Assembly (NCBI GenBank): GCA_942493345.1
Contig: OW818695.1
Span: 1,922,001-1,986,000, forward strand
DNA length: 64,000 nucleotides
Direction: 5' to 3'
Origin: GWE2-42-39 sp942493345
GTDB lineage: Bacteria > Bacteroidota > Bacteroidia > Bacteroidales > Prolixibacteraceae
Part shown: positions 41,731-51,700 of the stretch, in pieces
Numbering within the stretch: the first letter of the stretch is position 1
Layout: every line of letters starts with the position of its first letter
Program-made: the position numbers and the translations under genes
The notes under the pieces: generated by a model
Told to the model about the DNA's origin: nothing
Databases searched by the model: none
The model's input: only the letters and a program-made list of their open reading frames with translations

Positions 41731-42933
41731 TTAATGAGCAGAATTTTCCGCCGGGGGAGTCACCCCCTTTACCGATTTCACCGATTTTAGAATTTCAGCT
41801 GCTTTTTCGAGCGTTTCGTTGCTTTTTGCAAAACAAAGACGCAGCATCTTCAATTTTGTTTTTTCATGAAAAAAGGCAGACAAAGGAATGGTTGCCAATC
41901 CGTATTCATTAAGTAAGCGAAGGGCAAAGTCTGTATCTTTTTCATCCGATAATTGAGAATAGTCGAGCAACTGGAAATAAGATCCCTGGGTCGGTTCAAT
42001 TCCAAATTTGCTGTCGGCTATCAACCGTTTGAAATAATTGCGTTTCCCCTGATAAATCTCGGATACTTCAAGATAGCTTTCATCGGTGCGGATGAATTCG
42101 GCCAGCGCATGTTGCAATGGTGTATTTGCGCTAAACACCTGAAATTGGTGTACGTTCCGAAAGTCGCGCATAAGGTTTTCTGGAGCAAGACAATAGGCAA
42201 TACCCCAACCATTTACATTGTAAGCCGGGCCAAATGAAGAAACAATAAAACTGCGTTTTGCCAGTTTTTCGTAGCGAGCTACGCTCTGGTGCTTTTTGTG
42301 GTCGTAAACAAACGATTCGAAAATCTCGTCGCTTAAAATAACGATGTTGGTACCGTTGGTTATTCTCTGCAGCTGTACCATGTCTTCGTCGGAAAGTACC
42401 GCCCCTGTTGGATTGTGTGGAGAATTAATAATGATCATCCGGGTTTTGGAGTTGATCATTTTCCGGAGTTCTTCCCAGTCGATATGAAAATCGGGCATTT
42501 TAAGCGACACAAATTTCGGACGGCCACCATTAATGATGATCGCCGGGGCATACGACTCGAAAGCCGGTTCGAATACAATCACTTCATCGTCTTCCCGAAC
42601 AACTGAACTGATCGCCGTTGTTACAGCCTGGATATGCCCGGCGGTTATGTTTATTTCGGTTTCAGGATTGTAAGCATATCCGTACAACATTTTCATCCGG
42701 GCTGCTATTTCTTCGCGCAATACGGGGATACCTTCAAGCGGGGCAAAATTATTGTAGCCCAAACGGATGTATTTGGAAGCTAATTCGGTGAGTTCGGCGG
42801 GGCAGGGAAATTCGCTTTTTCCAACCGCCATATCAATTACTCCCGGTATGTCTGTGAGTTTATTCATTTGAGAAAATATGCTTCCGTTATTTTGTATCTT
42901 CGATTGAACCATGTTGTTTAAATTGGCTGACAA
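41731..42933 (-). CDS. Class I aminotransferase homologue lacking the PLP lysine
   Basis: 400 residues matching the methionine/kynurenine aminotransferase branch of fold-type I enzymes (YNNFAPLEGIPVLREEIA, INSPHNPTGAV, SDEIFE, LRLCFAK). At the place where the family has SFGKTY-x-x-TGWKIGY with the Schiff-base lysine, this protein reads SFGPAYNVNGWGIAYC: the lysine is Pro236 and the downstream phosphate-binding K/R is Gly244. The usual GATxA phosphate loop is GHIQA. The DNA at 42225-42240 confirms the Pro codon. It is probably not an active PLP transaminase. Not in an operon; 78 bases from recO. Confidence 0.85.
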   Translation of the reverse strand: MSANLNNMVQSKIQNNGSIFSQMNKLTDIPGVIDMAVGKSEFPCPAELTELASKYIRLGYNNFAPLEGIPVLREEIAARMKMLYGYAYNPETEINITAGHIQAVTTAISSVVREDDEVIVFEPAFESYAPAIIINGGRPKFVSLKMPDFHIDWEELRKMINSKTRMIIINSPHNPTGAVLSDEDMVQLQRITNGTNIVILSDEIFESFVYDHKKHQSVARYEKLAKRSFIVSSFGPAYNVNGWGIAYCLAPENLMRDFRNVHQFQVFSANTPLQHALAEFIRTDESYLEVSEIYQGKRNYFKRLIADSKFGIEPTQGSYFQLLDYSQLSDEKDTDFALRLLNEYGLATIPLSAFFHEKTKLKMLRLCFAKSNETLEKAAEILKSVKSVKGVTPPAENSAH

Positions 42934-43011
42934 AGGTAAAAAATTATACTGCCCTTGGATTTATTTTATCGGTGTCATTATCAAAAATACAGAATTAATT
43001 TTCAACCATCA

Positions 43012-43737
43012 CTAGTTAAATACTTCTTTTAAAACACGCAATGATTTTAATTCTCCGATAAATTCAAAATGAATCTGGTAAAAATCGATTAACTTCTGAA
43101 GTAATATCTGCCGGTCGGATCCGGTCATCTGAAGTTCCGGCAAGTTTGAAAAGCTCAGATCGAACAGGCGGGCAAAAATTTCAGTAGTGCGTTTATTCAT
43201 GTATTGCGGGTGTGTTGGCTCCGAGGATACGAACCCGGCTTTTTTCAGGTCAAAATAATTTGAAACGCTCAAATTTTCGCGATTGGGGAGAATTCCCAAA
43301 AAAGCAGTCAGTTTCAGCAAAAACCACAGGTGAAAATTGGCAATTCCTTTTTCTGAAAGATCGAGAAAAGTAAGGGCATGGAAGATGAACGGGTACAATT
43401 CGCGGTTGGCTTCTTCTTCCCGGAGGCATTTGTTTAAAACGTCAGCAAGAAAAATAACCAGCGAACTTTTCCGGATGTCGTACGGAATACTAATATAAGG
43501 AACAGCTATTCGTGCACTTTTCAGTCGGTTGATGTCGCGCCCCGGACGATAATATGCTTCAAGTTCAAGGATGTACATGGGTTGCAGGATGGCGGCTTTT
43601 GCCGTTGTGGTTTTGCCATGCACCCCATTGACAATGTACGACTGACGCCCAAATTCTTCGGTGTAGATCGTTGCAATTACACTGCTTTCGGAGTATTTGA
43701 CCTGATGCAGAAATATGCCTTGTGTTTTCTCAAGCAA
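43012..43737 (-). CDS. recO: DNA repair protein RecO
   Basis: 241 residues with the RecO OB-fold start (GIFLHQVKYSESSVIATIYTEEFGRQSYIV, seen in pieces: KYSESSVIATIYTEEFG) and a helical C-terminal domain. RecO loads RecA onto SSB-coated DNA with RecR. The zinc-binding cysteines of some RecO proteins are absent, as in other Bacteroidota. The 120-base gap to the upstream porZ gene holds a palindromic dispersed repeat. Confidence 0.9.
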   Translation of the reverse strand: MLEKTQGIFLHQVKYSESSVIATIYTEEFGRQSYIVNGVHGKTTTAKAAILQPMYILELEAYYRPGRDINRLKSARIAVPYISIPYDIRKSSLVIFLADVLNKCLREEEANRELYPFIFHALTFLDLSEKGIANFHLWFLLKLTAFLGILPNRENLSVSNYFDLKKAGFVSSEPTHPQYMNKRTTEIFARLFDLSFSNLPELQMTGSDRQILLQKLIDFYQIHFEFIGELKSLRVLKEVFN

Positions 43738-43768
43738 TGAATTTTTGTTTTTAGTGTTGATTAATTGT

Positions 43769-43851
43769 GTTTGTCATTCTGAGCGAAGCGAAGAATCTGT
43801 TAGAAATAGCGTTGAACTTGAGATTCTTCAATATGTTCATGATGACAGGAA
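43769..43851. repeat. Palindromic dispersed repeat (GTCATTCTGAGC family), copy 2
   Basis: Left half GTCATTCTGAGCGAAGCGAA ... GAATCT, right half AGATTCTTCAATATGTTCAT ... GATGAC, in the recO-porZ gap. Same family as 28316-28382, 60950-61006 and 63659-63736. Confidence 0.65.
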
Positions 43852-43857
43852 TAAAGA

Positions 43858-46191
43858 TCAATGAATAAATAAAAGTTTGGTTACAAGAGTTTCTTCCCCC
43901 GATTTATTGTTCAGGAAAACCAGGTAAACACCCGTTTGACAACGGTTTCCGTTCTGGGTTTTACCATCCCACGAAATCTGTCCGCCAAACGAGGTCCCGT
44001 GAAAAACCAGGTTTCCGCTGATGTCCGTAATTTTTACATCGGTATCTTCCATCAGCCCGGTTACCACAATCGGGCCATCATACGTTTCACGTACCGGGTT
44101 GGGATAAACATACACATCCGTAAATGCTTTTTTAGGTTCGGTTGCCACTCCCATGTACGAAATAAGACCTTCGCCGGTGCCAAAAAACACTTCACCATTT
44201 TTGTTGTTGATGGCAATGGAAGTAATTTCGTTCGACAACAAAGGAGAGTTGTCGACGGTGAAGTGTTCCAGTTCTTCTTTACCGTCTTCTGAAACCAGAA
44301 ATACGCCATTGGCTTTGGTTCCGCACCATTTCCGGTTGCCGCCGTCGACCGCAATGGCTGTTACTATTTCGCTGGCAAGCAGCGGATGGTAAATGCCGTC
44401 GCTCATTTCGAGGCCAGGCTGACGGGCATATTTTGCAAGCGGATCTTGTTCCGTCGAATTCCAAATTCGCGATGGATTGTCGTAAACAGCCACACCACCC
44501 GCTGAGCCAACCCAGATTGCTCCGTCGCGGTCGAGCGAGATAGAATACACATCGCGCATGGGCAGATACATCTCTTCCGATCCGTTTGTAAAATAGGCAA
44601 TATTGTTTTGCCATTGGCGGGCTTCGTTTTCGCCTTTCACTATGTACAAATTATTGCTTCGTGGAACGATGATCCATTTGTCGCCAGCTTCGGTTATTAT
44701 CAGATTTCCCAAATTGTATTTGTTGGCCAATTCCGGAATCGAGTGTGATTTCCATGTTCCGTTTTCGTAAGAAGAAAGCACATTGCTTCCGCCTCCGTTT
44801 GTTACCCAAAGTGTTCCATTCTGGTCGAAGGTCATTCCTCCCACACGCACGTAATCCTGACCAGTCAGAGCCGATTCCAGACTACTGTTCGTACTGTTGT
44901 GCCGTTTCAATAGTTGTTCTCCCTGAAATTCGAAGATGCCGCTGCCCCACGAGGCTGCAAAAACATGATCCGGATTGTTCGGATCGGATGCAATGCAAAC
45001 AATATCGTGGAATCCGGCCATATCAGAATATTTTCCCTGATCGAAAACCGACCATTCCCCCTCTTCGTTTTTTTGCTGAAAACGCGCCATGTTGTATATA
45101 TTTCCCCAGGAAGCATCGCGTCCTCCGGAAGCAATCCAAAGTTTTTCTTCGGAGATCGTTAAACTGAAAACCTTGTTGTCGACTGGCCCGTCGGGAGATG
45201 CTTTTTCCGAAGTTTCGCCTTTTTTATGCACCAATCCGTATTGGTTATCGGCAATCCAATAAGTACCATCTTGATTTAGCAATGTAGAGCGCGGGTCGAT
45301 TCCCTTGCTTTGCAAATCGCCAAAATCATATTGAAAGATTTTTTCAAAAATGTTCCCGCTTTCAGTGAAAATATACACGTCGCCATTGCTCGAAATAACG
45401 ATGCGATCGTTGAATACAACATTCATGTCGTAAACTTTGCTTATTTCAGTGAAAACCCTTGTCCAGTTTCCATTGTCGAGCTTATAGAGTTCATCGTTGC
45501 CGCTTGCCGGCGAATAGCAGGCAATTATTTTCCCGTTGAGATTTTCAATTTGGGTGAAATTGCCAGTGGCATGCGGAATCGTATTTAAACGTTGCCAGTT
45601 TGCGTAATCCTGAAGATTGGGTTCACTCGCAAGGGCACGATAAATACCTTCGGCGGTGGCGGCATAAAAATAAGTACCGTCGGAAATCATGTCGTACACA
45701 TTGAGGTGACTGCCGCCTTCGGCAATATACCAGGTATCTTTTACTTCTTTTTTTTCAGTATTGATAACCACGATGCCAAAACCACAGGAAAGATAGGCCA
45801 GACTTCCGCTGAACATTACTTTGTTGATGGTTTTGTTGCCCAGAATTTGTTTGCGTTCGATGTCGGACAGGTTATAAATTTCATTTCCGAAAATCAGGTC
45901 GATGTTGCTGTTTTTGTAGGCAATTAAAACCACATCGTTTTCTTCGCCGTAGCCTAGTGCTTCAATGCCAACATCCGACAACCCGTTGATACTGCTGAGT
46001 TTTTGGACGCTGTTGTCGGTCTTGTTGTATGTAAACAGCCCGCCATTCCCGGCGCAGTAAATCAGTTTGCCGGTATCAACCAGTTTCGAAGCCGAACGAT
46101 ACGATTGGTAGTTGGTCCATTCGCCAACCGGGACCTGTGCTGTTGTTTTCAGGAAAGAACCCAGAAAGAATATCAGAAATAGCTTCTTCAT
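43858..46191 (-). CDS. porZ: PorZ-like type IX secretion component (beta-propeller)
   Basis: 777 residues: signal peptide (1-18), then two seven-bladed-type propellers made of two-component-regulator propeller repeats (GGLFTYNKTDNSVQKLSSINGLSD near 50-75, and later ITSIAINNKNGEVFFGTGEGLISY near 655-678), ending in a type IX C-terminal domain (DVYVYPNPV, then GVYLVFLNN). This matches PorZ, a surface protein of the T9SS attachment complex that delivers A-LPS. It shows that the organism has type IX secretion. It overlaps rdgB by one base. Confidence 0.8.
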   Translation of the reverse strand: MKKLFLIFFLGSFLKTTAQVPVGEWTNYQSYRSASKLVDTGKLIYCAGNGGLFTYNKTDNSVQKLSSINGLSDVGIEALGYGEENDVVLIAYKNSNIDLIFGNEIYNLSDIERKQILGNKTINKVMFSGSLAYLSCGFGIVVINTEKKEVKDTWYIAEGGSHLNVYDMISDGTYFYAATAEGIYRALASEPNLQDYANWQRLNTIPHATGNFTQIENLNGKIIACYSPASGNDELYKLDNGNWTRVFTEISKVYDMNVVFNDRIVISSNGDVYIFTESGNIFEKIFQYDFGDLQSKGIDPRSTLLNQDGTYWIADNQYGLVHKKGETSEKASPDGPVDNKVFSLTISEEKLWIASGGRDASWGNIYNMARFQQKNEEGEWSVFDQGKYSDMAGFHDIVCIASDPNNPDHVFAASWGSGIFEFQGEQLLKRHNSTNSSLESALTGQDYVRVGGMTFDQNGTLWVTNGGGSNVLSSYENGTWKSHSIPELANKYNLGNLIITEAGDKWIIVPRSNNLYIVKGENEARQWQNNIAYFTNGSEEMYLPMRDVYSISLDRDGAIWVGSAGGVAVYDNPSRIWNSTEQDPLAKYARQPGLEMSDGIYHPLLASEIVTAIAVDGGNRKWCGTKANGVFLVSEDGKEELEHFTVDNSPLLSNEITSIAINNKNGEVFFGTGEGLISYMGVATEPKKAFTDVYVYPNPVRETYDGPIVVTGLMEDTDVKITDISGNLVFHGTSFGGQISWDGKTQNGNRCQTGVYLVFLNNKSGEETLVTKLLFIH

Positions 46192-46775
46192 CAGAAAGTT
46201 TTATTTTTCAGATAGTCAACCAATTTTTCGACAGCCCTTCCCCGGTGGCTGATCTTGTTTTTTACTTCGGCATCCATTTCAGCAAACGATTCAGAAAACT
46301 CGTCGGGCCGGAAGATGGGGTCGTAACCAAAACCTTCCGTGCCCCGGGCTTCGCGGAGTATTTCCCCGTCGACAATACCTTCAAACTGTTTTTCCTTTCC
46401 ATCGATAACCATCGAAATAACAGTTCTAAAACGGGCTTTGCGCAAATTTATTTCTTCCATTTCGCGAAGAACTTTCGCCATGTTGTCGGAAGCCAGTTTT
46501 TCGGGACCTGCATAGCGTGCCGAGTAAACGCCCGGCGCTCCATCGAGAGCATCGATTTCGAGACCGGTATCGTCAGCAAAACAATTGTAGCCGAATTTGT
46601 TGTAGATGTAAAAAGCTTTTTCGGCCGCATTGCCCTCCAGCGTTTCCTGGTTTTCGGGAACCTCGTCATTACAACCAATATCCGTTAAACTCAGCAATTG
46701 AATTGAATTGCCGAGAATTTGTTGCAGCTCGCGTAGTTTATGCCGATTGTTGGTGGCAAATACCAGCTTCATCAT
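46191..46775 (-). CDS. rdgB: RdgB/HAM1 non-canonical purine NTP pyrophosphatase
   Basis: 194 residues. The N-terminal FATNNRHKLRELQQIL with the SHR-like substrate loop at the end (ISHRGRAVEKL) and the FADDTGLEIDALDGAPGVYSARY block, given here as ADDTGLEIDALDG and GVYSARY, are diagnostic. It hydrolyses ITP, dITP and XTP to monophosphates, cleaning the nucleotide pool. One-base overlap with porZ (stop/start) suggests co-transcription. Confidence 0.95.
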   Translation of the reverse strand: MMKLVFATNNRHKLRELQQILGNSIQLLSLTDIGCNDEVPENQETLEGNAAEKAFYIYNKFGYNCFADDTGLEIDALDGAPGVYSARYAGPEKLASDNMAKVLREMEEINLRKARFRTVISMVIDGKEKQFEGIVDGEILREARGTEGFGYDPIFRPDEFSESFAEMDAEVKNKISHRGRAVEKLVDYLKNKTF

Positions 46776-46900
46776 CGTTTTTCTGTTTTTGTATTAATCC
46801 GTAAATGTATGAAACGGGCATGGATTGACAAACACAAAAATAGAGGAAGACAAACCAATTTCAAAATCATCCCGTATATTCGTAACTCAAAATCGGCAAC

Positions 46901-47494
46901 ATGAACCTTGAGCAAGAACTTTTGAGGTCGGTAGTTAGAGGCAATAAAAAGGGGTTTGAAATACTTTTCCGGACGTATTACAAACGCTTGTGCGCCTATG
47001 CCGTAAGTTTTGTTTCGCAAAACGATCTTGCTGAAGATATTGTAACCGACGTGTTTCTGAAATTATGGGAGAAGAGGGAAACGCTGAATATCCCGGAATC
47101 GGTTTCATCGTATCTGCTTCAGTCGGTTAAAAATTCCTGTATTAATTATTTGAACCGCGAAAAAAACAGGAAGAATACAATTTCCGAGAATGAAATTAAT
47201 TTGCTCAACCTGAAAATTAAATACCCGGTTTCCGACAAATATCCGCTGACTGACCTGATCGGACAGGAACTGGAAGAAAAAATCAGGATGGAAATTGAAA
47301 AACTACCGGAACAATGTCGCGAAATTTTTTATCTCAGCCGTTTTGAAGAACTTTCGCACAAAGAAATTGCCGAAAAACTAGGCATCTCCGAAAATACCGT
47401 AAAAGTGCAGATATACAGGGCGCTGATAAAACTTCGTATAGGCCTGAAAAACTATCTGCCGATACTAATTTTTCAATTTCCCGATTTTTTTTAA
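46901..47494 (+). CDS. ECF sigma factor, first PUL-type unit
   Basis: 197 residues with sigma70 region 2 (about 10-75: LFRTYYKRLCAYAVSFV and DLAEDIVTDVFLKLWE) and region 4 (about 125-180: LPEQCREIFYLSRFEELSHKEIAEKLGIS, seen in pieces). It belongs to the Bacteroidota FecI-like group that pairs with FecR and a SusC receptor carrying an N-terminal signalling domain. The FecR-type gene follows 55 bases downstream. Confidence 0.92.
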   Translation: MNLEQELLRSVVRGNKKGFEILFRTYYKRLCAYAVSFVSQNDLAEDIVTDVFLKLWEKRETLNIPESVSSYLLQSVKNSCINYLNREKNRKNTISENEINLLNLKIKYPVSDKYPLTDLIGQELEEKIRMEIEKLPEQCREIFYLSRFEELSHKEIAEKLGISENTVKVQIYRALIKLRIGLKNYLPILIFQFPDFF

Positions 47495-47549
47495 TTCCGT
47501 GTAATACCAACGGTTGATTTTTGTGTCCTATGCTTACAAATCAACCAAA

Positions 47550-48611
47550 ATGGCGCAGAAAAATATCCTACCTGACGAAATTAAAGTTTCCATCATCAAT
47601 TATTTGAGTGGAAAATGGGAGGAGTGTGATTCCGTTCTTTTGACTTTGTGGCTGGAGGAAAGTGACGAGAACAGCAAATTATTCAGCCAGCTTGTCGATC
47701 TGTGGGAAGCAGACAAAATGGCCTGGCGGGAAAACAACTTCAACCCCGATAAAGCCTGGATGAGGCTCGAATCGAAGATGGACCGCGGAGTTTCATTGAA
47801 TAATAAGTTTTATTTCCTCATGAAAATTAGCCGTTATGCTGCTGTTTTTATTCTGGCTCTTTTGCTCGGTGGCATCGGTTATTATTGGTTGCACCCTTCT
47901 CCCAATTCTGATTTTTCTTCTTCGAAATTAGTGGAATACACAGCCCCATATGGTTCGAAAACCAGTTTAAAATTGATCGATGGCTCCCATGTTTTGCTGA
48001 ATGCCGGTACCACCTTGAAATATGACCAGCAGTTTGGAATCCGGAACCGGGATATTGAATTAAGCGGGGAAGCCTATTTCGAGGTGGCAAAAAATAAGGA
48101 TTTGCCTTTCATGGTAAATGCGAAAGAAATGTCGGTTATGGCGCTGGGAACCAGGTTTAATGTAAAAGCCTATCCTGAAGAAACCACGGTTGAAACAATT
48201 TTGCTCGAAGGTTCGGTTAAGTTGCAGAACCGTGGAGTAGGAGAAAAAAGAAGCATTTTGCTGAAACCCGATCAAAAAGCAGTGTTCAATTCTGTCGACA
48301 AGGATTTTTCCGTTTCAGTAATTAATGATGCCTCCGAAGTATCGTGGATTACAGACAAATGGGTGATTAAAAATACCAAGCTCGGTGAGTTTGCCAAACT
48401 TCTGGAACGATGTTACAACATTGATTTTACTTTCAGTGACGAGCGTATTAAAGAGTATGAATTTGGCGGAACAATTAAAGATGAAACCATTGAGCAGGTA
48501 TTAACGGCAATTTCGTATTCAGCGCCGTTGAAATACAAAATTATTAACAAACATGTAACCTTATCGATTGATGAAAGCAAACTAGACAAATACAAAACTT
48601 TGCTGAAATAG
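47550..48611 (+). CDS. FecR-family anti-sigma factor, first unit
   Basis: 353 residues from ATG 47550 (MAQKNILPDEIKVS); an upstream in-frame TTG is unlikely. Cytoplasmic N-terminal domain (1-90), one membrane helix (about 97-117), then the periplasmic FecR domain (PYGSKTSLKLIDGSHVLLNAG near 135-155) and a C-terminal STN-like segment (ITKAxx region, TIEQVLTAISY near 320). It holds the sigma factor until the loaded SusC receptor signals. A strong hairpin follows before susC. Confidence 0.88.
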   Translation: MAQKNILPDEIKVSIINYLSGKWEECDSVLLTLWLEESDENSKLFSQLVDLWEADKMAWRENNFNPDKAWMRLESKMDRGVSLNNKFYFLMKISRYAAVFILALLLGGIGYYWLHPSPNSDFSSSKLVEYTAPYGSKTSLKLIDGSHVLLNAGTTLKYDQQFGIRNRDIELSGEAYFEVAKNKDLPFMVNAKEMSVMALGTRFNVKAYPEETTVETILLEGSVKLQNRGVGEKRSILLKPDQKAVFNSVDKDFSVSVINDASEVSWITDKWVIKNTKLGEFAKLLERCYNIDFTFSDERIKEYEFGGTIKDETIEQVLTAISYSAPLKYKIINKHVTLSIDESKLDKYKTLLK

Positions 48612-48616
48612 TAATA

Positions 48617-48646
48617 AAAAGAGAGATCGTGTAGGATCTCTCTTTT
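48617..48646 (+). terminator. Perfect 12-bp hairpin between FecR and SusC, first unit
   Basis: AAAAGAGAGATC (48617-48628), loop GTGTAG, GATCTCTCTTTT (48635-48646). A complete intrinsic terminator, so the sigma/anti-sigma genes and susCD are separate transcripts or attenuated. Confidence 0.85.
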
Positions 48647-48722
48647 GTACTGAGTTAATTCATGTTACTGTCAAATTACCAGTCTGCCGGTAACAATTGT
48701 TAAACTTTAACGATTCAAATTT

Positions 48723-51700
48723 ATGAAAAAAAAACGTAACTGCCGGTCGCGCACAACAATGCGCATGTCCGGGAAAATTTTTCTGATTATGAAACTAACA
48801 TTTAGCTTGTTATTTCTGTGTGTGGTACAGTTATCCGCATCTGTTTATTCGCAAAATGCGAAACTGTCTCTCGACATGAAGAACCGCACAGTAAAAGAAG
48901 TCCTTCAATCGATTGAAGAACAAAGCGAGTTTCGTTTCTTTTACAACGAACAGTTTGTCGATTTAAACCGAAAAGTATCGGTAAGTATTGAAAACGAGAA
49001 TGTTGAAAGTATCTTGGGTAAAATTTTTGGCGGGGCTAATATTTCATTTAAAGTGATGGAAAATAACCTGATCATTATTACCCCTGCTGAAAGGATACAA
49101 ACACAGCAAAAAACGATCACCGGTAAAGTGACAGATTCGTCAGGACAACCGCTTCCGGGAGTTTCCGTAATTATAAAAGGAACGACCAACGGGATGATAA
49201 CAAATGTTGACGGTACATACAGTCTTGTTGATGTGCCTTCTAATTCAATTCTTTTATTTTCGTTTGTGGGAATGAAGTCGCAGGAAATTATCGTTGCCGG
49301 TAACAATCAAATCAATGTATTGATGGAAGAAGAAACCATTGGTTTGGAAGAAGTTGTTGCTATTGGTTATGGTAGCGATTCGAAAAGAAATATTTCAGGA
49401 TCTATTAGTTCTGCTAAAAGTAGTGATATAAAAGATCAGTCTGTGGTTAGTTTTGATCAGGCTTTGGCTGGAAGACTTGCCGGGGTGGATATACAACAAT
49501 CCAATGGAGCTCCTGGCGGTGGGGTAACGATGAATATCAGGGGTGTAAATTCAATTACCGGGGGGAATCAACCTTTATTTGTTGTGGATGGAGTTCCAAT
49601 AACAGGAGGTTTGGATAATTTTTCTCAAGGGAACGATCCGCAAAGCGGCACCGCTTCTCTTAATCCTTTGAATTCATTAAATCCCAACGATATTGAGTCA
49701 ATAGAAATATTGAAAGATGCAGCTTCTGCTGCGATTTATGGTTCAAGGGCATCCAAAGGGGTAGTTATTATCAAAACCAAAGGAGGAAGCCTGAATCAAA
49801 AGATGGATATCAATTTTCATTCCTCTTTAAGTTATGCCCAGGTAGCCCACAAGGTTGATGTAATGAACGCTTATGAGTTTGCCAATTATATGAAATTGGC
49901 CAGAGACTTGTCGTGGGTCGCAAAGGATCCGATTAAACATTCTGCTTCAGATCCATACAGCGTGAGAGGATACGATGATGTGGTTCCTTCGTATATGACC
50001 CCTTACCTGGAGGGAAAACCAGGTTTGCTTGATACCGATTGGCAAGATGCAATATATAGAACAGCTGCTTCAAAAAATGTTGGGATGTCTTTCTCCGGAG
50101 GTACCGAAAAAACCAAATATTTTATTTCGTTTGATTATTTGAAACAAGAGGGTGTTATCATAAATTCAGGTTTGGAGAGAATAACCGCTAAAATTAATAT
50201 GGAAACACAGCTCAGCAAAAATGCCCGGTTAGGAATTAATTTAACTCCCTCGAAGATACATAATGATCTGGTGGTCTCTGAGAAAAACTGGGGAAAAGAA
50301 GCTGTTGTGATCGCTGCGCTGATGTCTCATCCCGAAATGCCTGTTTATAATGACGATGGTAGTTTGCGCTTGGATCAGGCATTCAATGTTATGTGGAGTG
50401 GGGAATCAAATATTGTGCAAGTACAAAACCCGGTAGCTTTGGCAACCATGATTACAAACACGATGGATGAATACAGGCTCATGGGAAACACGTTTTTTGA
50501 AGTCGACTTCTTAAAAGACTTTACATTTAAGACAATGATCGGTATCGATTATAATGAGGTAACCCGGGAATATTACCGTCCAAAGAACTTAAGTTACCGA
50601 ACTGAACCTGCGCCAACTGCTTTCTATAATATGGCTACCGAGAGAAGGAGTTTAATTTTTAATTCACTTTTTGAAAATACCCTCAACTATGATAAAGTTA
50701 TAGGAAATCACAGTATTAAAGCGCTTTTAGGATTTTCGGCCCAACAAGAAGAGAATGATTATACAGAAGCGACAGGAAGAGATTTTACAAGCGATGCCGC
50801 CCACACGATTGGAAATGGATTGACAAGAGATGCCGACTCAGATAAAAGGGAATGGAGCATGCTTTCGTATTTCTCGCGTGGCATTTATAATTATTTAGGC
50901 AGGTATATGGTTACCGTTTCAATGAGGGCTGACGGATCTTCTCGTTTTGGGATAGATTCAAAGTGGGGATATTTCCCATCCGTATCGGGCGCATGGCGGG
51001 TTTCTGATGAAGATTTCTTCAAAAAGCTGACGACCAAAGTTAATGACCTGAAGTTGAGAGCAAGTTATGGTTGGACTGGGAATAACGATATATCTTATTA
51101 TGGTTCTCAAGCGCTCATGTCGGTTGGAAAATATGTGATCGGCGATGTTTTAAAAACAGGGTTATACCCGAGTTCTTCTCCCAACTCAAATCTGTCGTGG
51201 GAAACAACCAAAACCTTAAACGTAGGATTTGATATTTCAATTTTGAAAGACCGTTTAAGTTTTACCGGAGATTATTACAACAGCAATACCGAAGACTTGT
51301 TATTGGACGTTCCTGTACCTGCTTCATCCGGTTATACAACGTCGCTTCAGAATATAGGAAAAGTACAAAACAGCGGCCTTGAGTTTGTTATTAATTATTC
51401 CCAAACGTGGGGCGATTTCACCTGGAACAGCAGTTTAAACTTCACTGCGAACCGCAATAAAGTAATTAAATTAGGACCGAATCAAGATCAAATCATTTCA
51501 TCAGGAGGACTTACAGCTTCACATGTTACCCGGATTGGTCACCCCATCGGTTCTTTCTTCGGGCATAAAGTTCTGGGAAAATTTGAAACAGCCGATCAGC
51601 TTGTAACAATTCCAACTTTGGTTGGAGGAAACCAGGCTATTGGTGATTTTATTTATGAGGACTATACAAAAGATGGAAAAGTTAATGATGACGACCGTCA

